Shown here: positions 20,066-33,254 of the stretch, one piece after another
Layout: every line of letters begins with the position of its first letter
How positions within the stretch are numbered: the stretch's first letter is position 1
Origin: Eublepharis macularius
Taxonomy: Eukaryota > Chordata > Lepidosauria > Squamata > Eublepharidae
Direction: 5' to 3'
Length of the DNA: 64,000 nucleotides
Assembly: GCF_028583425.1 (NCBI RefSeq)
Contig: NC_072792.1
Span: forward strand, 158,106,676-158,170,675
Notes under the pieces: generated by a model
Database searches by the model: none
Seen by the model: only the letters and a program-made list of their open reading frames with translations
What the model was told of the DNA's origin: nothing
Translations under genes and position numbers: made by a program

Positions 20066-22615
20066 AACAAGAAAGGCCGTATATTGCAGTACTGCCATAA
20101 AATGTAAGGTCTTTCTTCAAGGATCTTGATTAAAAGCAGTTTCAGGAACACAGGCAGCAAACATTCAGGATTCATGTGTTGCAATCGACAATCATGCTGT
20201 ATTGAAAGGACCAAATATATTAGAATAATGACTTACCTAACTTTGTATTTGCCTCCTGAGAATTAAGTATTAAAGGGTGCTGTGTAGTTTTTGTCTGATA
20301 CCACAATGGGAAGAGTTTTGACCAAGGGAAGATGTATTTTAAAGTATTGTACATAATTACTGTTAGGCTTTGAACCCTAATATCAGCAGTTTGGAAAACA
20401 GCAGTTCCCTTGTTTGGAAATGTGTTCCTTTAATGTTTCTGCAATATAGAACTCTGGATTAGACTTTCTATAGGCCAAAACAAATAAGATGCTGGCAGAT
20501 TCTACAACCATTTTTAAAACGGTATTATCAGCTGAGTAGAGGCCTAAACTCTCCACTAGCGCTATTTTCTCCATCAAAATCAACTTTCCCTCCCAGACAC
20601 CCACACAATAGTATTAACTCTCAAAGGAAAAAAGGCGTCTTTTCCCTGTTCATTTTCTTTTTAGGACTAATTATAATGCAAGGTTATGTGCCAAAATTAC
20701 TTGTTTTATAGATATATTTTAGCTTTTAAAATAGATTGTGATCATATTTGTAATCATATTTGTGATCATTTATAAAAATGCTAAGAAGAAAAATGCTTTA
20801 GCAGACAATGTCCATATGATTATTGCCAGTGTATTGCCTTTTAAATGGTTTTGATTACTGTTTAAAATATTACTGAAATAATTTACCATATTTGTAATAT
20901 TTGTCCATTTTGAGAATATCTAGTTTTCTACCAGGTCGTTAGTTTCTTTCTGCTTACCATGCATATTTACCACAGATAGCTGTTTTTAAGGTGGTGAAAT
21001 AAGGAATCATTTGCAATAGCTTAGAATGGCTTAAAGCTGTTGGAAAGAGTCTGGACGTGGAACAGGGGAAGTGTAAACTTAGATCCATACAGTCATTTAC
21101 ACTTATGATTCTTGTACAGAAATATTGGTTGCATCCACACATTTTGCCTTCGTTCCCTATACAGATACTATTTGCATCGACAACAGAATAAGCTGTAGCA
21201 AATAAGGTTTGAGGAAGAGTGTACTGAGGATGGGGAAACCTGGAAAGCGGATGCTCCCCAAAACAGCTCTCCAGTTGGGAAAAACGGTGGAGGAAAACAC
21301 CTAACCTTTATGACTCCTTCACTTTTGTCGTGCTGCAGATTGCATTTAGACCTTGGCTAAGAAACAGGATTTTGTGATATCCCACACCATGTACAGAGTT
21401 AAAGGAACATCTCAAATGAAATTTTCTTTCATGTGATGCCAGCTAATCTATGTCATCATGAGTCAGTAAAGAAAAAAAACCTCACAGGCAGTCCTAACAA
21501 AGAAAGAAGCCACATTATCCTTGTTATTCTGGCTTTGTTGTGGAAAGGAACTTCTTGTAAATAATGGTTTCCATTTGTTTGATGTTGTTTGCTCACCATT
21601 TACAGCAGTCAGAGGTGTGAATGGCAGAAGTGTGGATACCAGATGTTTATGTTTTTTCTATCCTAGATCATCTTGGATCAAACCCCAGATTAATCAGGAT
21701 CTAACTCAATCCAAACTAGATCCATAATAGGGCCCCCTCACAGCTATCTCACATTCTCACACAGCTATCCCATTGACACATGCCAGAATGCCTCAGCCCC
21801 CACATGAGTGGGGTTTTCATTGTCATAGTCCATTTTGTACTAGTTACTGAAAGCAGGGAACAGCCCCCAGTCACTATAGCATAGGCAGAGTCTCCTAGGC
21901 TTTAATGGCCCAATCTAGATTCTGGATCCATTTTGCAGGCATCAGAGAACATCCAGAAAATTAATCTGACTATTTCATATTAATTCAAGATGGACAGGCA
22001 CACCTATTAATTAGAAATGATAAATAGCAAAGAATTTCCAGTGGCATAACATAAGGAAGAGGAGGAGAAAGGGAAGGAAGAAATCTTCAATTTAAAAAAT
22101 ATTACCTTTAGATCTTTGCCTCAGAATACTGACTGGAGTGAGGAAGGGATAATATCCTCATTAGTGACCAAGATGGAGCAGAGAAGGAGCTAGTAAAGGA
22201 GAGAACCAACAAATGGATTTTCATCAAGTATTTCCAAGTTTTTTTCAGGGTAGTAATCACAGTGGAAGATGGAAAAACTGGCTGTGATAGTGAATGAAAA
22301 TAAACTAATTTAAGTCAGTGATTAGAGACCCAACAATGGACTCTGGGAGCCTCTGGATCTGTAGCCTGAAAAACCACCAAGGAAGATTGCATTAATTAAT
22401 TAATTTATTAATCAGCTTGTTTACTTTCAGGAGCTTGATATCATAAGACCAATCACATAGACTGTTGTGGAACAGAAGTGTGCATTTCAAGACAACATAG
22501 GATATAACTGTAGTAAATGTAGCCAAAGAATACCCGCAACAACACAGAAAGGGTGTAAAAATCATATATTAGGATGCTAAAAAGACAGAAAACCTGGTGA
22601 AGATCTATATGCTGT
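20066..22615. other. Intergenic stretch, no gene seen
   Basis: It has mostly AT-rich sequence with small internal repetitions (for example 'atcatatttgt' twice at about 20740-20765). No frame with supporting splice signals was found. Confidence 0.4.
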
Positions 22616-22768
22616 AGCATAGCAGTGAAGTGCTTAGGCTGCAAATCAGCATTCTACTGGTTCAAATCACACTACTGCCATGAGCTCAGCTGGTGGCCTT
22701 GAGTAAGCCACTCCTCTCAACTCCAGCTCCCCAGCTGTATTGTGGAGATAGTAACAACACTGAATTTG

Positions 22769-22956
22769 ATATATTGTCGAAGGCTTTCACAGCCGGAGAA
22801 CGATTGTTGTTGTGGATTTTCCACAACACTGTGACACTGAGAGATCTCTGTCTTTTGGTGCTACACCTCTGAAGATGCCAGTCACAGCTGCTGGCAAAAC
22901 GTCAGGAACTACAATGCCAAGACCACGGCTATACAGCCTGGAAAATCCACAACAAT
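22769..22956 (+). mobile_element. Short Penelope-like (pLTR-only) insertion with 14-bp TSD
   Basis: It is flanked by identical 'caacactgaatttg' copies (22755-22768 and 22957-22970). The sequence consists of 'attgtcgaaggctttcac', 'ttgttgtggattttcc' and then a pLTR homologous to 34474-34612, ending 'ggaaaatccacaacaat', so its two ends are inverted. It contains a degraded hammerhead-like core (22869-22903). There is no coding sequence, so the copy must have been mobilised in trans or arisen by deletion. Confidence 0.75.
22850..22925 (+). ncRNA. Degenerate hammerhead-ribozyme-like motif
   Basis: CTGAAGA (22869-22875) and a stem II 'gccagtcacagctgctggc' are retained, but the core GAAA has become AAAA (22896-22899) before CGTC. 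The first G of that box is an essential catalytic residue in hammerheads, so this copy is predicted inactive. Confidence 0.4.
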
Positions 22957-23384
22957 CAACACTGAATTTGTTCGATGCTCTGAGTGGGGCACTAATCTGT
23001 CTAGAAGAGCAGTATATAAGTGCAGTTATTGTTGTTATTATTCAGTTCTAGCCAAGCACTTCTCTGTCATATATGTTAACACTGCGCAGAATATAGAACA
23101 TAACAATTACACTAAATTGCAGTTACCAATCCATTTTTCAAATGGCATAGTTCAGTTCTGTGGTCAGAAAAGTACCAACTCTATTCCAGAACATGCATGA
23201 CTGGAGGAGAGATTAGTGAAAGAATCACTTCCTGGATTTCAGGTTCCGCTACCTTATTTTCGGAAGCAAAACAGAACAAACAGGTGAGACTGACATCAGT
23301 ATTCACAAGGTCTGGCAGCAATCATATAACACCTTTCTCATGGATACTACATGGAAAATTTAACTTTAATTTCAAAAAGATAGC

Positions 23385-23650
23385 TGTGTCGATCTCTTTC
23401 AGCCATCCAGAGAGTCTTGAGGCACCTGAAAGACTAACAAATGTATTTAGGCATAACATTACACGAGCCAGAGGCTCAGGAGGATCCACTGCTGATGACA
23501 TTAGTTTGTCGTCGTTGTTTTTTTAAAGCAGGAGGTGTCAGAAAAGCTACCACAGGGAAAACTGGCTTGTGGTGGCCAAGTGATCACAGCAACATCACTT
23601 TTTTGATCTTTTGTTAGTCTTTAAGGTGCCATAGGAGTCTCTTTTATTTT
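23385..23650. repeat. Penelope-like tail fragments in opposite orientations
   Basis: At 23389-23455 the minus-strand tail ('agctgtgtcgatctctt', 'gaggcacctgaaagacta') is present. At 23611-23650 the plus-strand tail ('ttgttagtctttaaggtgcc') appears. This head-to-head arrangement resembles those at 25299-25478 and 37921-38107. Confidence 0.45.
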
Positions 23651-24237
23651 AACCTAATTAAATATTCTGACAGGGTTTAAGTATAAAATCCAAGAATTGA
23701 GTGGAAAGAAGACAGGAATACATTTGCTGCACATTTGTCAAGTTACAGACATGAAATTATTAATAAGATGTGATGGGAAAACATCAGAAATGTAGAAAGA
23801 AGCTGAAATGGGGCAAGCATAAATGTACAGAATTCCACTCATGCAACGGAAGTTTCCTGTCTCCCCAACCTGTCTCCTGTATGCCTCCCCAACAGACGCT
23901 ACCCTCTGGGGTTCAGGGGACATCTATGAACAGTGTTGGGCATGATGTTGGAGGTCTGCATTGGAGGGAACAATCAGCAAAAATCTCCCACCCAAAATAC
24001 CCGCTGGCAGAAAGCAACCATTGATACAACCCATTATATGGAAGTCTGGAAGGCTCTTGATGCGGGGAGAAGTGACAAAAAGAAAGAATAATTGATTTAG
24101 GTATATATATATTAGCCAAATAGCAAGAAATTAGGGAGAAAGGGGGTTGATACGGTCTTTTGGGTTTAAAAAAATACAAATGTCTATCTCTACTACAGTA
24201 CATTTAGTCCTTTTATACAGCAGTATAAACACGATTT

Positions 24238-24325
24238 GCAGTGCAATCCTAAGCAGAGTTATTTCAGTCTAAGCCCATGGGTTCCAGTGGAATTAGACTG
24301 GAGTAACTGTTTAGGATTGCCCTTC
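24238..24325 (+). repeat. Palindromic interspersed repeat, well-preserved copy
   Basis: It begins 'gcagtgcaatcctaagcag' and ends 'agtaactgtttaggattgcc'. The halves are inverted around 'cccatgggttccagtggaa'. It is the best reference copy of the family in this window. Confidence 0.6.
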
Positions 24326-25298
24326 TAATGTATTTCAACTGGTTATTCTGGCTATTAACTAGAAAACTGTTAAAATATATGGAGTGATAAAGAATAATAA
24401 TGAGATCATTAGGCTAGGATTGAAAAGTGACTTAGTGGAACAGTGAAAGGGAAACCTATTGGTATTTTAAATTTATGTATCTATTATTGATGTGATCATA
24501 ACTGAGCTCCTCTGATTTTGAAGTGGCATTGTTTGGCATTAACGCTACTCAAGTATCCAGATTTCCATCAGTTGTCCTAAAATGTTTTCTTAACTGGCAG
24601 CTTTCCCCCCACCCCCCACCCCAAAAGAGATTCCACAAAGAACATTGTTTATTCTTATGCATCTGTTTGTTAATTAGCTGAGTAACCAAACGTGTGCATG
24701 CTTGACTATTTATTCTGGAATTTTTCAGGGATTCAAGACATTTGCGTGTCAGTATTATTCACACAGTATATGACCAGGCACCTATCAGCTTAGGAGGAAC
24801 TAGGATCAAATCAGAATTATGATTTATTTTCCTGTCCTACATTTGAAGAATAGGGATATTTTCTAAAACAATATTATAATTTAACAAGGAAGGCTAGAGA
24901 AAAGTATTGAGGCAGATTTGTGTGTAGATCAACATTTCCTGGTCTTGTGTAAGATATACTTTACATCAATATGCTTAATCCTGTGCGTAATCCACACCCA
25001 AGAGATGTTGTCATGTTTAATGTTCCTTATTTTTCTTCACCTTTCTAAAGGCCCAGAGATAATAATTTTACATCAAACTACTATTGTTATGGAAAGGGCT
25101 CATATCTTCATTGCTATGCAATCTGGCGAGAACTAAACTTTTGCTTACCGTGCTTTTTTTCAATGGCACGTTGCCTCTGAGCAATCACATTTCTTGGCCA
25201 CATTTCTGACCCAGAAGACAGAGGCTACTCAAACTCCCAGACACACCCTAATTCAGTCAGTAGTTGTGATCCAAATGTAGTCGTACCACAGTGACAAA

Positions 25299-25478
25299 AA
25301 TTTGGGTCCAATAGCACCATAAAGACCAACTAGATTTCCAGGGTATGAGCTTTTGAGGTGAAGGGAGCTTTGACTCTCGAAAGCACATACTCTGGAAATC
25401 TAGTTGGTCTTTAAGGTGCTGTTGGACACAAATCTTGCTCTTCTACTGCATACCAACACGGCTACCCACCTGAAACTA
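25299..25478. repeat. Palindromic Penelope-like tail dimer
   Basis: The left arm (25299-25354) is the reverse complement of the right arm (25380-25435), sharing 'accaactagatttcc' and its complement. The right side continues into 'tctactgcataccaacacgg', the end of the PLE tail. In the centre, 'gggagctttgactctcgaaagc' in two pieces (…GACTCTC, then GAAAGC at 25379-25384) resembles the 3' half of a hammerhead core, but no CTGATGA box precedes it. Confidence 0.65.
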
Positions 25479-26111
25479 TCTTCACAGTGGCTATGGTTCC
25501 TATTAATTATATCTCCCTCTAAAGTCTGATTGTCTTCTATATCTTGTGAACTAAGTTGTTGGTATTGGCTTTGCTAGGGCTCTTAAATATTGTTTCGCCA
25601 GTGCAAATCCTTCAGTTAAGATGCTACCTTGGTCCTAACCAAATTTGCTAGTAGTGGTGAAAAACTAGGCATTGGGCTAAACTTGCACCTGAGCCCAAGA
25701 CTTTCTTACCTAGTAACCTCATTTTAATACATTCAATAATTCTATGTAAATAAATTGTCTTCTGCAGATTCAGCCTAAAACTTCCTGTCTTTTCAGATAC
25801 CATAATCTATTCTATTCTGCAGACATGCTGATTCCAGCCATAATTGTTTATTCTCTCATTTAATCATCAGATAAGTTTGTTTTTCTCATCAGCATGATAA
25901 ACTATTGAGTTCAATCATATGCAGAATGCAAAAACATCATAAGGTAAATTAATCTTGCTGAAATAAATAGGTCAGTACATTATGGCTGTTTGTCTTGCAC
26001 AACAGTGAAGATATCCTGCAGAGATGGATCCTGAAAATACACACCCCTGAGTGTACATGGGAAACCACATTATGTTTGTGTTTTTAAACAGAGGAAAAGA
26101 TTTGCATAACC

Positions 26112-26195
26112 AGTACAATCCTAAACAGAATACACCCTTGCCCATTGATTTCAATGGATTTTGAAGGAGGTAACTCTACTTAGGATTGCTCTGCA
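26112..26195 (+). repeat. Palindromic interspersed repeat (diverged copy)
   Basis: 'gtacaatcctaaacagaat' at the left and 'ggtaactctacttaggattg' at the right are the inverted halves of the family described at 24238. Confidence 0.5.
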
Positions 26196-26527
26196 TATGT
26201 TCCACTGGTCCACAGAGAACATTCTTGCCAGCCATTTTTATTCATTTGTACTGAGCAGTAGCCTTAATCACTCAGATCATACTATGTACGGATAATTGCA
26301 CATAGATTGCTTACACAAAGGCTGAAACTGATAGCCCACATATAAACTTTGGCTTGCCGGTAAATGCAGGAGTTTCCCGAAGATGTGTTTCTTTCACTTT
26401 TGTTCCTGGGATACATTCTAGGGAAAGTTGGTAATATTTATCACACATAATCTATGGAGTTCAGGAGTCAGGACTGTCAGGCACAGTCTACTTAGAAATT
26501 ACTACTACTTCTGCTACTGCTGTTGCT

Positions 26528-27395
26528 GCTGCTATTATTATTCTGCCTTTCTCACTGAGACCCAAGGCAGATTACGCAGTGCAAGTGAATACAATATAAT
26601 TAACAGCTAGAATTTTCATTGAGCAGCAGAATACTATTTGAGGGTATAAAATCTGAAAACAAGCATAAAGCTAAACACAGAGATTAAACCTTTCTGAAAC
26701 AAAGTGTACCTAACTAACATGATATCCTTAATAATGTGTAAACTACCCAGTAGGAGTATATCTACCTCAGCAGACAGTACCCAGTGACATAGTCTATAGA
26801 CCCTGTAAGGTATATCTTTGAGCTATATTTTATGACACAGCCCTATAACCTGAGTAGAAAGCCTCCCTGAATAATTCTGTGTTGCATAGTTTACAGAAAG
26901 CCAGGAGAGTGGAAGCTTTCCTGATCTCTTCAGGGCAGGCCATTCCATAAGGTGTCAAGGGAGGCAGGCCATGACAGAGAAAGCGCATGTATGGGCAACT
27001 GTTGATTTTGCCTTAGTGCAGGGTGGTATCTGCAGAAGGCCCTGTTCAGAAAAGCAAAGCTGCTGGGGTGGAACATGGGGGGAGAGGCGGTTGCACACAT
27101 ATGAGGGGCCAAGGCCATGAAGGGCTTTGAATGAGGTAGTCATGGACCTTGAATTTGAGCCCAGTAACTGGTGGATAGCCAATGGTTTGACTGCGGAATA
27201 AGAGTGATATGAATGCTCCGTCTAGCTCCTAAAAGTGAATGTGCTGTGGTGTTCTGCACCAGTTGCAGTCTCCAAGTTGACTTTGAGGGGAGACCTATGT
27301 AGAGTGCATAATAGTGGTCTAGTCTCAATGTTACTGTGGCATGAATCCAGGTGGCCAGATCAGCTGTGTCAAGGTAGGGGGCCATCTTCCAGACT
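26528..27395 (-). pseudogene. L2-like LINE reverse transcriptase C-terminus and 3' UTR, decayed
   Basis: On the minus strand one frame (27385 to 27140) contains WRLQLVQNTTAHSLLGARR, followed by the equivalent of 'HITPVLRSLHWLP' as HITLIPQSNHWLS. After a frameshift, SFKALHGLGPSYVCNRLSP follows (27120-27060). These are the standard C-terminal motifs of L2-type LINE reverse transcriptases. A minus-strand 3' UTR runs to about 26528, ending in a repeat-rich tail on the plus strand 'tgctgctattattatt'. Frameshifts and stops make it inactive. CR1 is a less likely alternative. Confidence 0.7.
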
Positions 27396-30249
27396 AGTGT
27401 GAGCTGGGACCCTCCCTTAGCTTCCAGCTTTCATTTTTTTGAGAAAATGTCTAGCTTTTTTCCTAAAAGAGTCATAAGGAGAAATGTGCAAGCAATCTTC
27501 TGTAGGACAGAGGTGGGGAAGCTGGCAATTGTCTTAAGCCACTTAATCCTGTACTGCCTGAACTCATTCTGGCATGCCCTCTTCTATAAACTTTTCTCCT
27601 TTGCTCTTTTTGTCCTTTCTTGTTTGCTTTCTCTCTCTCTTTGTCCAAAATTAAAAGTGAAAGGATGGAACAGAAACTCTGCGTGAGGTTTATACTATTT
27701 TTGAACAGTCTCCTTAGTTTGTACTGGTAAAATTTCCCAAAAAGCAAGATGCAAAGTACTTATGCTGTCAGGGCCATACTCTAGGATAGCAGTCTAGGGC
27801 CACAGCTCATAGGTTTAGCAGGAGCTCCTATAAACTTTGCATTTTAAGTATACATTATCACCAAGAAGGAGGCCACTATAAAACCATTAAGGCCAGAATA
27901 TAAAATTACCTAATTGTACCACTGATAGGAAGGAGGTAACTTACCGGGTGAACTTGGATCTGTTGCCTTTACATAGCCTAATCTGCCTTACAGTGTTAAT
28001 GATAAAATGGGGAAGGGAGAATCATATATATCACTCTGTGGAGGAAGTGTGGGATAAAAATATACTAGATTGATAAAGAGCAAAAAAACCTAGAGTCTAG
28101 TCTCATTCAGCTCAGTATTTGTTTTTAATTAATTATTGCAAACCACATTACTGTTGTTTACCTTTTTATGTAAAGGAATGTGTGCCTCTGAGTACATGCA
28201 GAATGCCTTTTTCTCACCAAGAACAGGGCTGACAACCTTGAGATTTTATTAAATTCTAGGCAAAACTTTTGGAAATTTCAATGAGATAAAGGCTCTATTT
28301 AACTGCTCTGCAATGCTGCTGCACTAACATACATGTAAAATATAGGAAAGTGAATGAATCAAATAGTCTATGGGGAATTTGCATTCTCGTCTTCAGAAGG
28401 AAAGGCTGATGAAATAACACCTTCAGAAATTTTCACATATCATTAAGTCATGCGTATAGGGTTTCTGGGTCTCAAGCTTTAGCCCCAGAGACTAGGGTTA
28501 TAGGGTTCAGAGCTGCAAGGCAGGAAGATGCAATCTCAGGTCTGTCAGCTAGCCCACACACTGGATAACTTCTCTTAAAACTTCTGTACATGACTGCTTG
28601 TGATAATAACAGAGCCTGCTTGTGATATAACATGATGCAATTAGAGCTGTAATCTGACACTAAAAGCTTAGCTACATTTTACATTTAACATTTAACAGAT
28701 AAATCTCCATGTAATTTTTTCTTTGTATAAGGAGGAATATTCAATATATTCAAAGCCAGATACTTGTGCACAGGGGATTTGCACCACCATTAGCAGAGGA
28801 CCCAGGACTGTGGTGGTAGTTACAGAGATCTAATTGGACAGATCACAATCTTGCATATTGTGGAGGATGTTGCATTATTTTTTTCCCTTCACTTGTTTTT
28901 CTGTGTGTGTAGTTAGGAGCAGGTTGATATCAGGAAGCCAATAGTTGGGTGCTTCCATGTATGACTGACACAGGAGCATAACTAACATGCCACTCCATGA
29001 TTGGTGGGTATGGGGTGTGTTGCTGTGGACTTCAGTATAGGATGCTGACTAACCAGGCTGACGCTGTGCAGTGCCAAAAATGCACCAGCACCCAGGGTTT
29101 AGGAATGAACTGTATAATGTTTTTGTTAATTTCCAATAAAAGATCTTCTACCAGGGCTACGAAAGCACTGAAACTGATTATGGATGATGGTTATATATTG
29201 CGTGCAAAGCAAGAGAGGCAACTCAGACTATCCTCAGAAAAATCCGAAGCGTTTTTATTTATGTTTACCATTTGCTTCACAGAGTAATTCTCATTTTTCA
29301 CATGCTGCAGCATTAACCTCTAGCTTCACTCCTCTTCTCCTTGTACCCTTTCCTGCCCCTCTTCTACTTCCTCATCTTTTTTTCCTAAAGCACCTAAAAA
29401 TCTAAATTTAGTACTAATGTTTTAAAAGTCAGATACCTTTCTCTAGGCCTCTTCTAAGCCCCTTTCCTTCTCTAGCTTCAACTATCCAAACAAAAGCACA
29501 TTAAGCATCATCAATGTTCAGCATAGCAGAGCATCTGCTGAGGCTGAGGGCCCATCTCTGACCTGAGGCACTTGGTCTACCCACTCCCAAGAGGAATGGG
29601 AGATCACCTCAGAGGCCCTTTAATACTGCAGAGGCCTCTGGGGCAAACTCCCATTTAATGCTATGTGAGGCACCTGGAGGGAGAGGGGCATGACTCTTTT
29701 GAGCTCCTTTTAGCCTCGCTGGCACCAATGAGGCCTAAAGGAACATTAAAAAATTGCACTCCATTCCGTGAGGAAGAAGAATGCAATATGTGTTTGTGTA
29801 TTTGCTTGAGGTCACGTATGACTAGTGAGAAGGGGAAATGAAAGATACTTTGCTCAGTGTTCTCTGAGCAATAAAATATGAACTAAGCCTCTGGTTTCAG
29901 TCAATGCAGTTTTACAGCTTTGCCCTTATTTTCCTTTATAGTATGGTATTCATCTAAAAAGGAAGTGATTAAAATACAAACACTTGACTAGTGTGCAATT
30001 AGCATAGAATCTGTAACATGACAAGAAAATTTATAATTGAATAACAATTACATTACTGCTAATGCCATACTGATATTTATTCTTGTGGAGAAGTGCCCTC
30101 TGCCCTGGAATTCTCATTGATATTTCATAAGCTGGGACTAGTCCTCTGTCTGGAGCCTGGCTGCAAGTTCATAGCTGGTGAAAAGGAAAGGTGCTGGCCA
30201 ATCCCAGGCACAGAACACTTCATGGCTTAGGGCACCTCTAGACAATACA
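27396..30249. other. Intergenic stretch, no gene seen
   Basis: No splice-bounded exon is visible. A GA/CT-rich patch is present at 29330-29480 and there are no clear repeat ends. Short frames on both strands lack recognisable motifs. Confidence 0.4.
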
Positions 30250-31172
30250 TTTCTGTACCGGCATGCATTTATTTAAATGTGTTTAAAAGGAACCTCACTC
30301 AATCTGAATTACTTTTACAACATGATAATATATGGCGTAAGGGCTTAATATCTAAATTATATTAAATTGTGAATAATAGAAGAAATGATAACCCACTAAA
30401 ATATCAAGGTCTGTAGTTTTAATATGTCCGATGCTCAATGGGAAGTCATATGGAAAGCCAGAAAACTAAATTCAAAGGCTATTAACATTTGGATCTTTTC
30501 TTTTAAAATTATGACCAGATGGTATATTTCACCATTTCAGCTTCACTTGATCAAATGAAATAACAGCCTCCCTATGCTGGAGACAATGTGGCTTACCTGG
30601 CCACTGCTGGTGGACCCGCCCAGTAATTCAATCCTTTTGGGAGAAAATTCTCTTACACATCTTCAGAGCTAGTTTTGTTAAACTTGGGGGAGGATGACTC
30701 CATTCCTAGTATCAGGAAAGATTTAATTTTTTTCCTTCTTGCCGCAGCTAAATCAATTATTGCTTCCTCTTGGAATAAGACTTCTCTTCCCCCACGTGAT
30801 ACAAAAGAATCTGGGACTTTTTTGTCATGGAAAAAATTGCAGACCATCTTTATGTATTAGGCAACCCTCATTTTCAGTCCAATTTCACGAATACATGGCT
30901 CCCATTTTTAAATGATAGGATTGCTTCAGATCAATTCACGACTACCTGATGCAGTAGTACGCAACATCCTTGCAACTCTCTAATCAATAAGCAAATGTTA
31001 CAGCTACTCTTAAATTACTCTAAAGCTGATTCGCTACACATTTGATATTGTTGTACTGTTTTCTTTCAGTATTTGTATTGGAAGTTTGGGGATTATTGCT
31101 AATTCTTTGTTTTTCTACATTGTTGGAACTTTGTTCAAAACGAAAATAAAGTATTTTTTTTAAAAAAACGTG
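30250..31172 (+). pseudogene. L1-like LINE ORF2 C-terminus, 3' UTR and tail
   Basis: A frame at about 30430-30560 reads DAQWEVIWKARKLNS and then KIMTRWYISPFQLHLIK before a stop. This is the L1 ORF2 C-terminal region, where 'RWY.TP..L' is conserved. Further down, a frame at 30660-30857 reads FFLLAAAKSIIASSWNK, then SFLSWKK-like words, the equivalent of 'AARLLIAKNWK'. The element ends with 'gaaaataaag' and a T/A-rich tail at 31141-31170, consistent with poly(A) retroposition. It is 5' truncated and carries stops. Confidence 0.65.
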
Positions 31173-31194
31173 TTCTGTAATGTCACACTGCAGC

Positions 31195-31390
31195 TGTGAG
31201 GAACTACTTTTTTTTTTTTAAGGAGTGCTTATACAGGCTCAGAACGGCACCGTGAGGGGAGGAAGAGCTCCTGCCCTTCTCCGCAGCCATTTTCCTGCGT
31301 GAAAACAGGGATGAGAGGGTGGGGAAGGTCATTTTGCCAGTCTTGCTGCTCCGTTTAGAGGATCTGTGCCCAGAGGGGAGGTACAGTGGT
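31195..31390. repeat. Partial relative of the long-TIR element at 15.3 kb
   Basis: 'ccgcagccattttcctgcg', 'tgaaaacagggatgagag' align with 'ccccagccatttccctgtg', 'tcaaaatagcatgagggg' from the interior of 15331-15798. The ends are not recognisable here. Confidence 0.4.
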
Positions 31391-33254
31391 TGAGCTCCCC
31401 ATCCCTAAGATGTGTAAGTGCAAAAATGCAATAGATCATCCCTGCACTAGCTAATACAAGCAAAGCAGGAGATGCAGCAACTAGGTGGAACCTTTAAACA
31501 GCCATGCAGAAAGCAGTGCTAGATGTACAGATCTGTCTAGCAAGTGATACACTTTCAGATTTGTTGGTTACTACCCATAGAGAAGTTGAAGGCTGAGGCC
31601 AGATGTGGCAGAGCTCTGTGCATTGTACATGTTGCCCAAGAACTTGGTCACAAGGTCTGTGAAGATGCCCTGGTAGTTGCAGCTGGCCTGCACATTTAGG
31701 CTGTAGAGTCAGTGATGGTTGTGGTAGACTTGTGGCTCTACCCTGGAGATAGTCAGCGCAATAGGGGTGCAATCCAAAATGTTCAGGAAGCCAGTAAGTG
31801 AGGTGTACCCAACACAGGTGGGTGCTAGTTCATTCTCCTCTATGGGGAAACATATATGCTCCTGCAGGTGCTGCAGAATGGCATCTGGGAAGCTATGAAG
31901 GCAGTGACTAGCTGAGGTGTGACAACTACAGGACCTCAGCCATGACTCTTGGACAGAGCCCAAGGTTTGGAATTGGTGGGACGGCAGCACTGTCTGCAGG
32001 ATAGGGATGGTCCTGGGGTGGACAACTGGCTTTGCAGCACTGAGCCAAGCTCCTCACACAGGGCTTGGGTGGCTGCCCTGTCCAGGCAGGACCACTCCGG
32101 GTAGGTGCCATTGGGGAGCTACAGGCCAGGCCTTTTTCCCTTTTGCATTCCCCATACCACTTTCCTGAGGGCTGCCCTCTTGCCACACATGGGGCATATT
32201 CCTGAGTGGCCCTACTTGGGATAGTTCCCAGTTCACGAAGTGATGGGGCCCCCTTTCCCTCCTTTTTGATTTTTTTTTTTTGCTGCCACCTCATTCTGTT
32301 TGGCAGGGACCTGTGCCTTTAAGGTGTGTGTGTGCCACCCCTCCCTGCCTCTTGGGTACGTCATCTGCAGGGCTAGGTCTTTGTGGCTATCGGCCTGTGA
32401 TTTGTTGGTACCCCCCATCCATCATGGCCTCGCTATCATGCCCCTATGACATCTTGTGAGTGCAATGACACAGTTGCTAGTAACACCAGTACAGAAGGCC
32501 CACCCACATGGGTTCCATGCCAGGTCTTTTGCCTAATAATAAAAACTATTCCAAGATACAAAATATTTATTCACTTATTTAAGAATGTATTAAACTGGCT
32601 TTCCAATTTTCAGCATTGGCTGTGGTTTAAAAACAATTAATTACACACTCACAGTTTTAAGACTTGCAATTCCAGGATCTTTGTGATCAGAAGGGGTATA
32701 ACAACTATTATGCTAATATAAAATTATGTTGTCGATGCAATGTAATTTCCACTAACTATTAACTGAGAACTCAAAGGCAAGAATGTATTTATTTAAACAG
32801 TTTTTAAAAGCTTTACAACTAAAAAGAATCATTACCAATTAATGTAATGTTCAAATATTGTATGTATTGTATTATGCTGATAGATGTTGGAATTCTAAAG
32901 ATCAAATAAGCATAAATCATAGTTTAAAAGATTAGATTTTGAGCAACTTTGGCAGCTGTCCAAAGCTTGCTATAGTCTTAAGTGTTTAATAAATAACAAG
33001 TAATGACAAGAGATGCATAGAGCCAAGTTAAAGTGTTCAGTTTTTAGACACAAGGTGGCAGTCTACATAAAACTTCAGTGAATAATAAGCTGTATTACAA
33101 ATGATACTTTTCTTTGAAAAATAAGTAGTTCAGTGGTCCCACCACTGAACTTCTAGCTTTGATACAGAAAGGAGGCAGCGGTGGAACCACTCCTAACAAA
33201 ACCTTTCCTGAACACAAAAGATATTATTAATGATCCTTTTTGAGACACACTGTC
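31391..33254. other. Intergenic stretch, no gene seen
   Basis: The block at 31500-32430 is moderately GC-rich and gives overlapping minus-strand frames. I could not connect these to any domain and they lack splice signals. It may be an old transposon interior. From 32440 to 33250 the sequence is AT-rich and featureless. Confidence 0.4.

Larger units (their letters stand above)
22616..23041 (+). repeat. tRNA-derived SINE interrupted by a PLE-derived insertion
   Basis: The left part has a tRNA-like head with 'actggttcaaatcacac' as B-box region and the body 'atgagctcagctggtggcc'. The right part (from 22971) has 'tgctctgagtggggcac', 'agagcagtatataagtgc' and a GTT/ATT tail. The two parts are separated by the 188-bp insertion at 22769-22956 and rejoin cleanly at its duplication. 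Confidence 0.6.
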
